A stretch of 15,485 nucleotides of DNA from Kiritimatiellia bacterium (GCA_017476965.1 JAFUXX010000111.1:1-15485), one strand, 5' to 3'. Positions 8,533 to 15,485 are shown, counted from the stretch's first letter. Translations and numbers: made by a program. The notes: a model not told the origin generated them from the letters alone.

Positions 8533-8560
8533 TTCAAATTTCCACGCGTGGACATATAAT
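8533..8560 (+). promoter_or_regulatory. Candidate promoter with palindromic operator before GH50-2
   Basis: TTCAAA (8533-8538, four of six -35 matches), a 16-bp spacer and a perfect TATAAT (8555-8560). The spacer contains the perfect 12-bp palindrome TCCACGCGTGGA (8541-8552), centred on CG as in LacI-family operators, so a bound repressor would block the polymerase. Transcription would start near 8567, about 60 nt before ATG 8629. The rest of the 123-bp gap holds only a weak CCGG/CCGG hairpin at about 8514-8525 and no convincing terminator, so read-through from GH50-1 remains possible. No regulator gene is in the window. Confidence 0.6.
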
Positions 8561-8628
8561 TTTTCCCCGGCGCCCGCCGCTCTCCCGTTTCAGCTTCTTT
8601 CCCACGACGCTCATCTTCGATCCCTCCA

Positions 8629-10092
8629 ATGGTCTCACCCCGATATTCCATCTATTCGCCGGCCGTTCCGTACGACGCCCTCAGGCGCCCGTTCGTTGAC
8701 CGGTTCGGCCAGTTCGCCCACGCGGACTGGCCGGCGAAGGTCCACGACGAGGCGGAGCTGCCTGCCGACCTCGCGCGCGAACGTGCCGCGCTCCTTCCGG
8801 CGCCGGCCGCGTGGGACCGCTGGGGCGGCGCGCTCGACGGCCCCGCGCTCGAAGCCACCGGCGCGTTCCGCACCGAAAAAACCGGCGGCCGCTGGACACT
8901 CGTCGATCCGGACGGCGCCCCGTTCTTCTCGCACGGCCTCGACACGCTGCGCCACTACACCGACGCCGCCAACGGACTCGCGAATCCCGACTGGTACGAA
9001 ACCCGTCCCCCGAAGAACGGCCGCATGGCTTTCACTCACTGGAACCTGCAGAAGAAGTTCGGGAAGATCGACTACCTTTCGGACTACTACGGTTTCATCC
9101 ACGCGCGCTTGGCGTCGTGGGGCTTCAACACCGTCGGCCGCTGGGGCGCATGGCGGCTCTCCGCCGCGGGGCTCACCCCGTACGTGCTGCTGCTCGACTC
9201 CCCGGCGAAGGCCCCGCGCCTGCCCGGCACCCGCATCTACGACGTGTTCCATCCGGATTTCGAGTCGAAGTACCGCGCCGGAATCCTCGACCAGACCCGC
9301 ACCGAGCCCGCCGTCGCCGCCGCCGTCGAAGATCCGTCCTGCATCGGCATTTCGGTGGACAACGAACTTCCGTTCGAGTCGATGATCGGCGCGATGATGG
9401 CGCAGGACGTCCGCGTCGCTCCGGTCAAGAACGCGTTTTTCGGCCACGTCCACGCGAAGTACGGCTCCCTCGGCGCGCTGAACGACGCATGGGGCACGAG
9501 TCTCAACACGTGGCCTTCCCTCGCCATGCTCGCCGCGCCGCTGCCGGGCTCCGGGTTCGCGGCCGACGTCGAGGAGTTCCGCCTCGAATGGCTCCGCCGC
9601 TATTTCCGCGCGGCGCGCGACGCGGTGAAGGCGCTCGCGCCTAAGCGCCTCTACTTCGCTGCGGCGTTCGCCGGCATGGAGCAGCCCGCGGCGGCGTGGG
9701 ACGCCGCCGCGGAGTTCGCCGACGTGCTAGTCGCCGACGTCCACGAGCGCGACGCCGCCTCGCTGCGTCCTCTCGGAACCGCCGCGATGGCGGACAAGCC
9801 GCTCCTCGTCGGCGCGTTCACGTTCGGGTGCCTCGACCGCGGAATGTTTTCCGCCGGGCCGTGTCCCGTCGAGGGGCAGAAGGCCCGCGCGGAGGCGTAC
9901 GCGAGGTTCGTCCGCGGCGCTCTCGCGAACCCGTGCGTCGTGGGGTGCCACTACTTCCAGTACCGCGACCAGCCGCTCGTCGGCCGCGGCGACGGCGAAG
10001 CGTTCCAGATCGGCTTCGTCGACGTCTGCGACCGCACGTACCCAGAGATGTGCGCCGCCGCCCGCGCGGTCGGCGAAAGCCTCTACGGTTGA
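8629..10092 (+). CDS. GH50-2: cytoplasmic GH50-type paralogue with missing nucleophile (likely pseudoenzyme)
   Basis: A 487-residue GH50-type barrel protein. It begins at the equivalent of the region just before the barrel (RRPFVDRFGQFAHADWPAKV), so the N-terminal beta-sandwich of its neighbours is absent. There is no signal peptide, and none can be added upstream: TAA at 8557-8559 closes the frame and no ATG, GTG or TTG lies in frame between it and 8629. The acid/base glutamate is kept (Glu246, SVDNELPF), but the nucleophile position is Ala396 (codon GCG at 9814, GAFTFG against GEFHFG or SEFHFG). Other shared positions also differ: LGSRF is FAAAF (Arg to Ala346), VNSY is ADVH (Asp370, His372) and FHF is FTF. 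The C-terminal YFQYRDQPLVGRGDGE block is intact. It retains a longer segment after the acid/base (GSLGALNDAWGTSLNTW) that its neighbours lack. The frame is fully open, so it is probably a maintained non-hydrolytic protein. Confidence 0.85.
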   Translation: MVSPRYSIYSPAVPYDALRRPFVDRFGQFAHADWPAKVHDEAELPADLARERAALLPAPAAWDRWGGALDGPALEATGAFRTEKTGGRWTLVDPDGAPFFSHGLDTLRHYTDAANGLANPDWYETRPPKNGRMAFTHWNLQKKFGKIDYLSDYYGFIHARLASWGFNTVGRWGAWRLSAAGLTPYVLLLDSPAKAPRLPGTRIYDVFHPDFESKYRAGILDQTRTEPAVAAAVEDPSCIGISVDNELPFESMIGAMMAQDVRVAPVKNAFFGHVHAKYGSLGALNDAWGTSLNTWPSLAMLAAPLPGSGFAADVEEFRLEWLRRYFRAARDAVKALAPKRLYFAAAFAGMEQPAAAWDAAAEFADVLVADVHERDAASLRPLGTAAMADKPLLVGAFTFGCLDRGMFSAGPCPVEGQKARAEAYARFVRGALANPCVVGCHYFQYRDQPLVGRGDGEAFQIGFVDVCDRTYPEMCAAARAVGESLYG

Positions 10093-10111
10093 CCGCAATC
10101 CAATCCAGGCC

Positions 10112-12175
10112 ATGAAAGCGTTTTTCTTCACGATCCTCTTTGCGGCGGGCGTCCTTTTCGCCGTCTACCGCCTGTCGCCCCCTCCGGCCTCCACGGGCGA
10201 AGCGCCCGCCGATGCGCAGGCTGATCTCCCGCAGGAGCCTGCCGTCGACGAGTCTCCCGCTCCCGACGAGTCTCCCGCCCCCGCCGAGTCTCCGGCCACC
10301 GGCAAGCCTCCCGCCCCCGATTCTCAGGCTGCCCTCCCGCAAGAGCCCGCTCCCGCGTTTTCCATGGAAACCTGCCGTCTTGAGCCGGTCCACGGCGCTG
10401 AGGTTCTGCGCGACGGCGGAAACGCCGTCGTCCTGCGCCTCCCCAGCGCCGAGTGGAGCTGCGGGCTGCGCTTCCTACCGCCCGCGGGCCGCCGCTCGCT
10501 CGACCTTTCCGGCGGCAAGTACCTCGCGATCGACGTCGAGAACCGCTCCGCGTCGCGCCAGATGCGCCTCACGATGCACGTGTCGAGCGGCGGCGCGAAC
10601 TCCGAGGCCGCGGACCACGCCGTCGCCAACTTCACGAAGAACCGCGCGATAAACACCGGCATCGGTCTGGATCCCGGCGAAAAGGGCACCATGCGCATCC
10701 TGCTGCCGCACCCGGAAATCTACGCTTCGCCGGCCGGCGCGCCGGGGCCGTTCCTCGTCGACACCCACCACGTCAATTCCGTCGATCTCCAGGTGCAGTG
10801 GCCGTACGAGGACGAATTCCGCTACGTCGTCGATTGCCGCGTTTCAAACCTGCGCCTCGAAGGCGAGCCGGATGTTTCCCGCGCGATTCCCGCCGGGAGT
10901 TTCTTCCCGTTCATCGACCGCTACGGGCAGTTCATGCATTCCGAATGGCCCGAGAAGGTGCATTCCGACGAAGAGCTGCGCGAGGACCTGGCCCGCGAAG
11001 AGGCCGCGATCGCGGCGTCGCCGCGTCCCGCTTCGTGGGACCGCTACGGCGGCTGGGCGAGCGGCCCGCGCCTCGCCGCGACCGGCAACTTCCGCACGGA
11101 GAAGGTGGACGGCAAATGGTGGCTCGTCACGCCCGAAGGGCACCTTTTCTTCTCGACGGGCGTCGACGTGCTGCGCAACAACGTCGATTCCTCCGACGGC
11201 TCGAAGCATCCGGATTGGCACGAAACGCCCGTGCCGCCGGACCGCATGATGGCGTACCCGGACTGGAACCTGCGCAAGAAATTCGGCAAGGACGACTACC
11301 TCGCCGACTACTACCTCTTCAGCCAGAAGCGCCTCTGCGCGTGGGGCCTCAACACGATCGGCAACTGGGCGGCGCGCGAACTGCTCGTTTCTGCGCACAT
11401 CCCGTACGTGGCGAGCGTGGTTGAGCACGCGCGCGGCGTGAAGCGCCACCCGAAGTTCCACATCTACGACCTCGAAGACCCGGACTTCGAAAAGAACATG
11501 CGCGAGGCGATCCGCCGTCGTTTCGCCGAGGATTCGCCCGACGGCAAGATGCTGCGCCACGCCGCGCACGATCCGTTGTGCATCGGGTTCTTCGTGGACA
11601 ACGAGCTTCAGTTCCAGAAGTGGATACCCGAAGTCGGCGCGGAAAAGGCGGCGCCGCTTCTCGATCTCTACTTCCGCGTCTGCAAGGAAGAGATCCAGCG
11701 CGCCGCGCCGGGCAAGCTGTACCTCGGGAGCCGTTTCGTCGGGTTCCGCCAGGCCGGCATCCTGTGGGACGCCGCCGCGCGCCACTGCGACGTCGTGACC
11801 GTGAACGCCTACGCCAACTCCATCGCCAACATTTCCTCCAAGATCATGAACGGCGGCGTGCAGAAGCCGATCCTCGTCGGCGAATTCCACTTCGGCTGCA
11901 TGGACCGCGGGATGTTCAAGGCGAGCCTTTGCCCGGTGGGCGACCAGACGGAGCGCGGCCGCTCCTACACCCGCTTCGTCGAAGGCGCGCTGCGGCATCC
12001 GCTCGTCGTCGGTTGCCACTGGTTCCAGTACCGCGACCAGCCGCTCATCGGCCGCGGCGACGGCGAAGCGTACCAGTGCGGCTTCGTGGACGGCACCGAC
12101 CGCCCATACTGGCCCCTCTGCTTCGCCGCCCGCAAACTCGGCGAAAAAATGTACCTCGAACGCAATGCAAACTGA
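10112..12175 (+). CDS. GH50-3: membrane-tethered or secreted GH50-type hydrolase with proline-rich linker
   Basis: A 687-residue GH50-type enzyme. Residues 2-19 (KAFFFTILFAAGVLFAVY) are a hydrophobic signal or signal-anchor with no lipobox cysteine. Residues 22-82 are a Pro/Ala/Ser/Glu-rich stalk with four tandem six-residue units and LPQEPA twice. An N-terminal beta-sandwich like that of GH50-1 follows (about 84-265, LDPGEKGTMRILLPHPEIY). The catalytic barrel begins near GNFRTEKVDGKWWLVTP. The acid/base is Glu498 (FFVDNELQF) and the nucleophile Glu591 (ILVGEFHFGCMDRGMF); HWFQYRDQPLIGRGDGEAY follows. It should be catalytically competent and act outside the cytoplasm, possibly held on the membrane by the uncleaved segment. 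The ATG lies 19 bp after GH50-2 and has no good ribosome-binding site. The last 11 nt overlap the oxidoreductase start. Substrate is inferred as agar-like or another galactan from family only. Confidence 0.87.
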   Translation: MKAFFFTILFAAGVLFAVYRLSPPPASTGEAPADAQADLPQEPAVDESPAPDESPAPAESPATGKPPAPDSQAALPQEPAPAFSMETCRLEPVHGAEVLRDGGNAVVLRLPSAEWSCGLRFLPPAGRRSLDLSGGKYLAIDVENRSASRQMRLTMHVSSGGANSEAADHAVANFTKNRAINTGIGLDPGEKGTMRILLPHPEIYASPAGAPGPFLVDTHHVNSVDLQVQWPYEDEFRYVVDCRVSNLRLEGEPDVSRAIPAGSFFPFIDRYGQFMHSEWPEKVHSDEELREDLAREEAAIAASPRPASWDRYGGWASGPRLAATGNFRTEKVDGKWWLVTPEGHLFFSTGVDVLRNNVDSSDGSKHPDWHETPVPPDRMMAYPDWNLRKKFGKDDYLADYYLFSQKRLCAWGLNTIGNWAARELLVSAHIPYVASVVEHARGVKRHPKFHIYDLEDPDFEKNMREAIRRRFAEDSPDGKMLRHAAHDPLCIGFFVDNELQFQKWIPEVGAEKAAPLLDLYFRVCKEEIQRAAPGKLYLGSRFVGFRQAGILWDAAARHCDVVTVNAYANSIANISSKIMNGGVQKPILVGEFHFGCMDRGMFKASLCPVGDQTERGRSYTRFVEGALRHPLVVGCHWFQYRDQPLIGRGDGEAYQCGFVDGTDRPYWPLCFAARKLGEKMYLERNAN
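10247..10318 (+). repeat. Four 18-bp tandem units encoding a Pro-rich stalk
   Basis: Four consecutive in-frame 18-bp units at 10247, 10265, 10283 and 10301 encode DESPAP, DESPAP, AESPAT and GKPPAP. The first two differ at one base; the last two have diverged. They make up part of the flexible linker of GH50-3 between the membrane segment and the beta-sandwich. Such in-frame minisatellites can change linker length by slippage without breaking the gene. Confidence 0.85.
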
Positions 12176-13928
12176 AAAAATCGGAGTCGATTTCTGCGTG
12201 GTCGGCGGCGGTCTCGCCGGGCTTTGCGCCGCGGTCGCAGCTGCGCGCCGCGGCGCGAAAGTCGCGCTCGTCCACGACCGTCCCGTGCTTGGCGGCAACA
12301 GTTCGAGCGAAATCCGGATGCACGTGTGCGGCGCCCGCGGCGAGAACACGCGCGAGACCGGCTTGGTGGAAGAGCTGATGCTGGACAACTACCGCTACAA
12401 CACGCGCCCCACGTATTCGGGGTGGAACGCCGTGCTCTACGGCAAGGCGCAGTACCAGCCGGGCCTGACGCTCGTCCTCAACGCGAGCGTGAGTTCCGCG
12501 GCGGCGGAGGACGGCAAGATCCGTTCCGTCCGCGCCTGGCAGTGCACCACGCAGCGGTGGATCGAAATCGAGGCGTCGCTCTTCGCCGACTGTTCCGGCG
12601 ACGCGGTGCTCGCGCCTCTTTCGGGCGCGCTGTTCCGCCAGGGGCGCGAAGCGCGCGGCGAATACGGCGAATCGATCGCGCCGGTGGAGGCCGATTCGTG
12701 CACCATGGGCGCGAGTTGCCTTTTCCAGGCGCGCGAGTATGCCGAGCCGCAGCCGTTCGTTCCCCTGCCTTGGGCCAACCGCTACGAAAGCGCGGCCGAT
12801 CTGCCCGACAGGTTCATGGACGTGTTCCAGACCAATTTCTGGTGGATGGAAGTCGGCGGCACGGAAGATACTCTTTCCGGCGCGGAAAAGTGCCGGGAAG
12901 AACTGCTCCGGATCGCGTACGGCGTGTGGGACTACCTCAAAAACCGTTCGCCGGACCGCGCCCGTTACGAGCGGCTGGCGCTCGACTGGGTCGGCTTTCT
13001 CCCGGGCAAGCGCGAGAGCCGCCGCTACGTCGGCGACCATGTCCTGACGCAGGGCGACGTGGAGTCCGGCGGCCGTTTCCCGGATGTCGTGGCCTACGGC
13101 GGTTGGCCGATGGACGACCATTTCCCCGAAGGCTTCCACTACCGCGGCGCGGTTGGCACCACCTACCACCCGGCCCCGAGTCCGTACGGCATTCCCTACC
13201 GGTGTCTCTACTCGCGCAACGTCGGGAATCTCTTTTGCGCCGGGCGCGACATGAGCGCCACGCACGCGGCCCTGAGCTCGACCCGCGTCATGGCCACGTG
13301 CGCTCTCGAAGGCCAGGCGGTCGGCGTCGCCGCCGCGATCGCGGTGCGCGACGGTCTTTCCCCGCGCGCCGTCGGAGCGGAACGCCTGGCGGAATTGCAG
13401 GGCGCGCTGCTCGATGACGACTGCTGGCTCCCCGGCGTGCCGCGCCGCATTCCCGAGCCGTGCGCCGGCGCGGAATTGAGGGCCGGGGCAGGGGAGCCCG
13501 AACCTCTCCGCAGCGGCATCGACCGTCCTGTCGGCGGCGTGTCAAACTGCTGGACCGCCCCGGTCGGCACTCCGGTCGAGTACCGTTTCGCGCAGCCCGC
13601 GGCGCTTTCGTCCTGCCGGCTGGTGTTCGACAGCGATCTGGACCGCGGCGACCCTTCCCGCAAAGAAGGCCAGACGCGGCTGCTCAACATGCGCTACTGG
13701 ACCGGCATCGACGATTCTGCCTTCGCCCCGCCTGCGACGCTCGTGCGCGACTTCCGTCTGGAAGTGCTCGGCGACGGCGGCGCCTGGACCCTCGCCGCAA
13801 CAGTCCGCGACAACCACCAGCGCCTCGTCCGCGTGCCGCTTTCCGCCACCTGCCGCGGCCTCCGCCTCGTAGTCGAGCGCACCTGGGGCACCCCATCCCC
13901 CCGCGTCTTCGCCTTCGACGCGACCTGA
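12165..13928 (+). CDS. FAD-dependent oxidoreductase with C-terminal beta-sandwich domain
   Basis: A 587-residue flavoprotein of the FAD_oxidored type (PF12831-like) common in polysaccharide loci of Bacteroidetes and PVC bacteria. The N-terminal Rossmann motif is VVGGGLAG (Gly14-Gly15-Gly16 to Gly19), followed by VALVHDRPVLGGNSSSEIRM, a hallmark stretch of this family. The second FAD contact region is VGNLFCAGRDMSATHAALSS, followed by the helix carrying EGQAVGVAAAIA. After about residue 430 comes an all-beta domain of about 150 residues, possibly galactose-binding-like. There is no signal peptide, so it is cytoplasmic. The reaction is unknown; oxidation of a sugar or sugar-derived product of the neighbouring hydrolases is plausible but inferred. 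ATG 12165 lies inside the end of GH50-3 (TGA at 12173-12175), so translation is probably coupled. It is the last gene of the operon. Confidence 0.92.
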   Translation: MQTEKIGVDFCVVGGGLAGLCAAVAAARRGAKVALVHDRPVLGGNSSSEIRMHVCGARGENTRETGLVEELMLDNYRYNTRPTYSGWNAVLYGKAQYQPGLTLVLNASVSSAAAEDGKIRSVRAWQCTTQRWIEIEASLFADCSGDAVLAPLSGALFRQGREARGEYGESIAPVEADSCTMGASCLFQAREYAEPQPFVPLPWANRYESAADLPDRFMDVFQTNFWWMEVGGTEDTLSGAEKCREELLRIAYGVWDYLKNRSPDRARYERLALDWVGFLPGKRESRRYVGDHVLTQGDVESGGRFPDVVAYGGWPMDDHFPEGFHYRGAVGTTYHPAPSPYGIPYRCLYSRNVGNLFCAGRDMSATHAALSSTRVMATCALEGQAVGVAAAIAVRDGLSPRAVGAERLAELQGALLDDDCWLPGVPRRIPEPCAGAELRAGAGEPEPLRSGIDRPVGGVSNCWTAPVGTPVEYRFAQPAALSSCRLVFDSDLDRGDPSRKEGQTRLLNMRYWTGIDDSAFAPPATLVRDFRLEVLGDGGAWTLAATVRDNHQRLVRVPLSATCRGLRLVVERTWGTPSPRVFAFDAT

Positions 13929-13966
13929 TTCCCCGTTTCCCTCCGCGGTTTTCCGCCTCTTCGTGA

Positions 13967-14026
13967 GCCGATCCGCCGATTCATCGGCGGTTTCCCGTGC
14001 GCCGATCCGCCGATTCATCGGCGGTT
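13967..14026. terminator. Tandem pair of identical hairpin repeats between convergent genes
   Basis: An identical 26-bp sequence occurs at 13967-13992 and 14001-14026. Each copy carries a perfect inverted repeat, CCGCCGAT and ATCGGCGG with TC between (13973-13990 and 14007-14024). The first is followed by TTT on the plus strand. They lie between the plus-strand oxidoreductase stop and the minus-strand stop TAA at 14027-14025, so they suit a bidirectional terminator pair. The second hairpin touches the minus-strand stop codon. A short family of extragenic palindromes is the alternative reading. Confidence 0.7.
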
Positions 14027-15485
14027 ACGGCATCCCTACCTTCACGCGGAAGAAGCGGCTCGCCGCGTTCGTCGGGCTCCAGTCGCCGCCAAGCGTCTCC
14101 TTGCCCTTGACCGTGTAGACGCGCGCTTCGCCGAGATCCGGCGTCCACGTCACGACCGGGGAGCCGTCCGCTCCGATCCAGATGTGCGTCTCGAAACGGT
14201 CGGACCAGTTTGTCGGGTTCAGTCCCGCCACGTAGCACTGCCAGACCGCGTTCACGCCGTTGGCGGCGGTTGCCCGCGCCGCCGCCTCGTAGCCCGCTTC
14301 GCTGCCGTCGCCCAGCATGTACGAGTCCAGCCAGGCGTAGGGAACCGGCACGGGCGTGGTGACTGTGTGGTCGCCGCCGTTCTTCACGAGCGGATCGGTG
14401 AAGGTCGCGTAGACTTCGTCGTAGTCGGTCACGCCGTCGCCGTCCGTGTCGGCCTTCGTCGGGTCGGTCCCGAGCATATCCTCCTCGGCGTCGAGCAGTC
14501 CGTCGCCGTCGGTGTCGAGCGCGGTCATCACGCGGATCGGCTGCGCCCGCGTAGAATCAGCGAGGGGGTCGCCCGTGTCGACCACCGCCCAGACCGTCTC
14601 CCACGCGCTCGTGAACGAAATGCCCGCCATGTTCCAGGAGATTCCCGCGTCGTAGCCGTTGCCTTCGCCCGCGAGCACCGCTCCGAGGTCGTCGGCGCCG
14701 ATTTCCGGCCCGTCCGGCTCGCCCCGCCGGAACGAAACGACCGTCCCTTCGCGCGCCGGTCCGAGCCCGTAGTTGCGCACCGTGGCGGTGAGAAGGCGGA
14801 TTTCCGCCGTCTCCGCGACGCACCGCGCGTTCTCCGGCCACAGGTCCGGTGCGCCGGGCTTCCAGACCGCTTGGTTGTTCGAGAGCTCCGCGTCAGCTGC
14901 GGACGCCGGCGTTTCCGCCGCCGCGCGGAACGTCAGTTCGGCGAGCGAATCGTCGCAGACCCAGAGGTTCGTCACGGCGACCGCCGCGCCGCCGGGCAGG
15001 TCGAGCGCGACGTGCGCGCCGGTTTCGCCGAAAAGCTCCGTTTCGGCGCCAGCGCCGTCGCGCACCCACAGGCGCGGCCTCACCCCCGCCGCCGTCCCGA
15101 GCCCGAGGTTTCGCACCGTCATTACGATGCGCGCCTCTTCGCCGGGGACGGTGTCGCCCTCGGCGAAGGAGATGTCCGCCGCCAGCACCGCCGGGTCGGC
15201 CGTCGCCGGGAGTGCCGCCTCGCGAATCTCCGTCACGCCGGTTTCGACCTCGCCCGCGGCATTCGTCGAAACGGCGGCGCTTTCCCAGGCAAGATGCAGC
15301 GCCCCATCCGCGTCGAACGCGCCCGACACGGCCCGCGACTGGCGCCCTTTTTCCGCCGCCGCCGCCACCGGACCGCCCCACGCGCCCGTGGCTGGGTCCC
15401 GCGGCATCGCGACGGGATGCGAGGAAAGCCCGTCGTCGGACGGCTCGGCCCAGACGAGCGCCATCGCGCCGTTTGCGCCGCGCAC
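14025..15485 (-). CDS. Secreted CARDB/calcium-repeat protein, N-terminus outside the window
   Basis: The C-terminal 486 residues of a larger surface or secreted protein; the frame is open to the right edge, so the GTG there is not a supported start. The visible order is as follows. The end of a region with ALHLAWESA- and ALVWAEPSD-like strands may be beta-propeller blades. Two CARDB-like adhesion domains follow (about 15210-14870, VMTVRNLGLGTAAGV; and 14860-14530, TATVRNYGLGPAREG). Next are two acidic thrombospondin type 3-like calcium repeats (DTDGDGLLDAEEDMLGTDP and DTDGDGVTDYDEV, about 14520-14405). Last is a C-terminal module (YVAGLNPTN, VVTWTPDLGEARVYTVKGK, RFFRVKVGMP; about 14350-14028), which I recall as a recurring tail of Kiritimatiellota secreted proteins and which may be a sorting domain. 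It converges with the oxidoreductase operon and is probably transcribed separately. Function is likely adhesion or binding; no catalytic site is seen. Confidence 0.85.
   Translation of the reverse strand: MRGANGAMALVWAEPSDDGLSSHPVAMPRDPATGAWGGPVAAAAEKGRQSRAVSGAFDADGALHLAWESAAVSTNAAGEVETGVTEIREAALPATADPAVLAADISFAEGDTVPGEEARIVMTVRNLGLGTAAGVRPRLWVRDGAGAETELFGETGAHVALDLPGGAAVAVTNLWVCDDSLAELTFRAAAETPASAADAELSNNQAVWKPGAPDLWPENARCVAETAEIRLLTATVRNYGLGPAREGTVVSFRRGEPDGPEIGADDLGAVLAGEGNGYDAGISWNMAGISFTSAWETVWAVVDTGDPLADSTRAQPIRVMTALDTDGDGLLDAEEDMLGTDPTKADTDGDGVTDYDEVYATFTDPLVKNGGDHTVTTPVPVPYAWLDSYMLGDGSEAGYEAAARATAANGVNAVWQCYVAGLNPTNWSDRFETHIWIGADGSPVVTWTPDLGEARVYTVKGKETLGGDWSPTNAASRFFRVKVGMP

Noticed and set aside
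14893..15381. Gly/Arg-rich minus-strand frame within the CARDB gene
   Set aside because: An out-of-frame shadow of low complexity. The CARDB frame carries recognisable domains and calcium repeats.

Overview
The window is GC-rich DNA, around two thirds G+C by eye, with eight genes and almost no waste. It looks like a polysaccharide-degrading member of the Planctomycetes-Verrucomicrobia-Chlamydiae group, most likely Kiritimatiellota. That placement is an inference. It rests on 'choice-of-anchor Q' type beta-helix proteins, a C-terminal secreted-protein module at the right end (YVAGLNPTN, later RVYTVKGKETL and RFFRVKVGMP) that I associate from memory with Kiritimatiellota, GH50 and GH42 enzymes, a sugar-locus type FAD oxidoreductase, and genes with little or no Shine-Dalgarno sequence. 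No rRNA, tRNA, CRISPR array, transposase or integrase is visible.

Layout. Left, minus strand: a membrane-anchored AsmA-like protein (3731 to 1968), followed 70 bp later by a GH42 beta-galactosidase (1897 to the left edge, C-terminus missing). A sigma70-type promoter (3777-3806, minus) precedes the pair. Diverging from it, a near-consensus promoter (3845-3873, plus) drives a large secreted parallel beta-helix protein (3959-6700). A first GH50-type hydrolase (GH50-1, 6652-8505) overlaps its end in another frame. After a 123-bp gap with a TATAAT box and a 12-bp palindrome come GH50-2 (8629-10092), GH50-3 (10112-12175) and an FAD-dependent oxidoreductase (12165-13928), spaced 19 bp and then overlapping 11 bp. 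Two identical hairpin-bearing 26-bp repeats (13967-14026) separate this operon from a convergent minus-strand gene, partial at its N-terminus, encoding a CARDB and calcium-repeat secreted protein (14025 to the right edge).

How the genes may work together (inference): this resembles a galactan-utilisation locus. GH50 is the beta-agarase family and GH42 removes terminal beta-galactose. GH50-1 carries a signal peptide and GH50-3 an N-terminal membrane segment with a proline-rich stalk, so both should act outside the cytoplasm. GH42, GH50-2 and the FAD enzyme lack export signals and should be cytoplasmic. No sulfatase, transporter, GH117 or regulator gene lies in the window, so the substrate is unproven.

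The most unusual element is GH50-2. It keeps the family fold and the acid/base glutamate but has alanine at the expected nucleophile, further substitutions at positions shared by its two neighbours, and neither signal peptide nor N-terminal beta-sandwich domain. It looks like a cytoplasmic pseudoenzyme kept in an operon beside apparently active paralogues.
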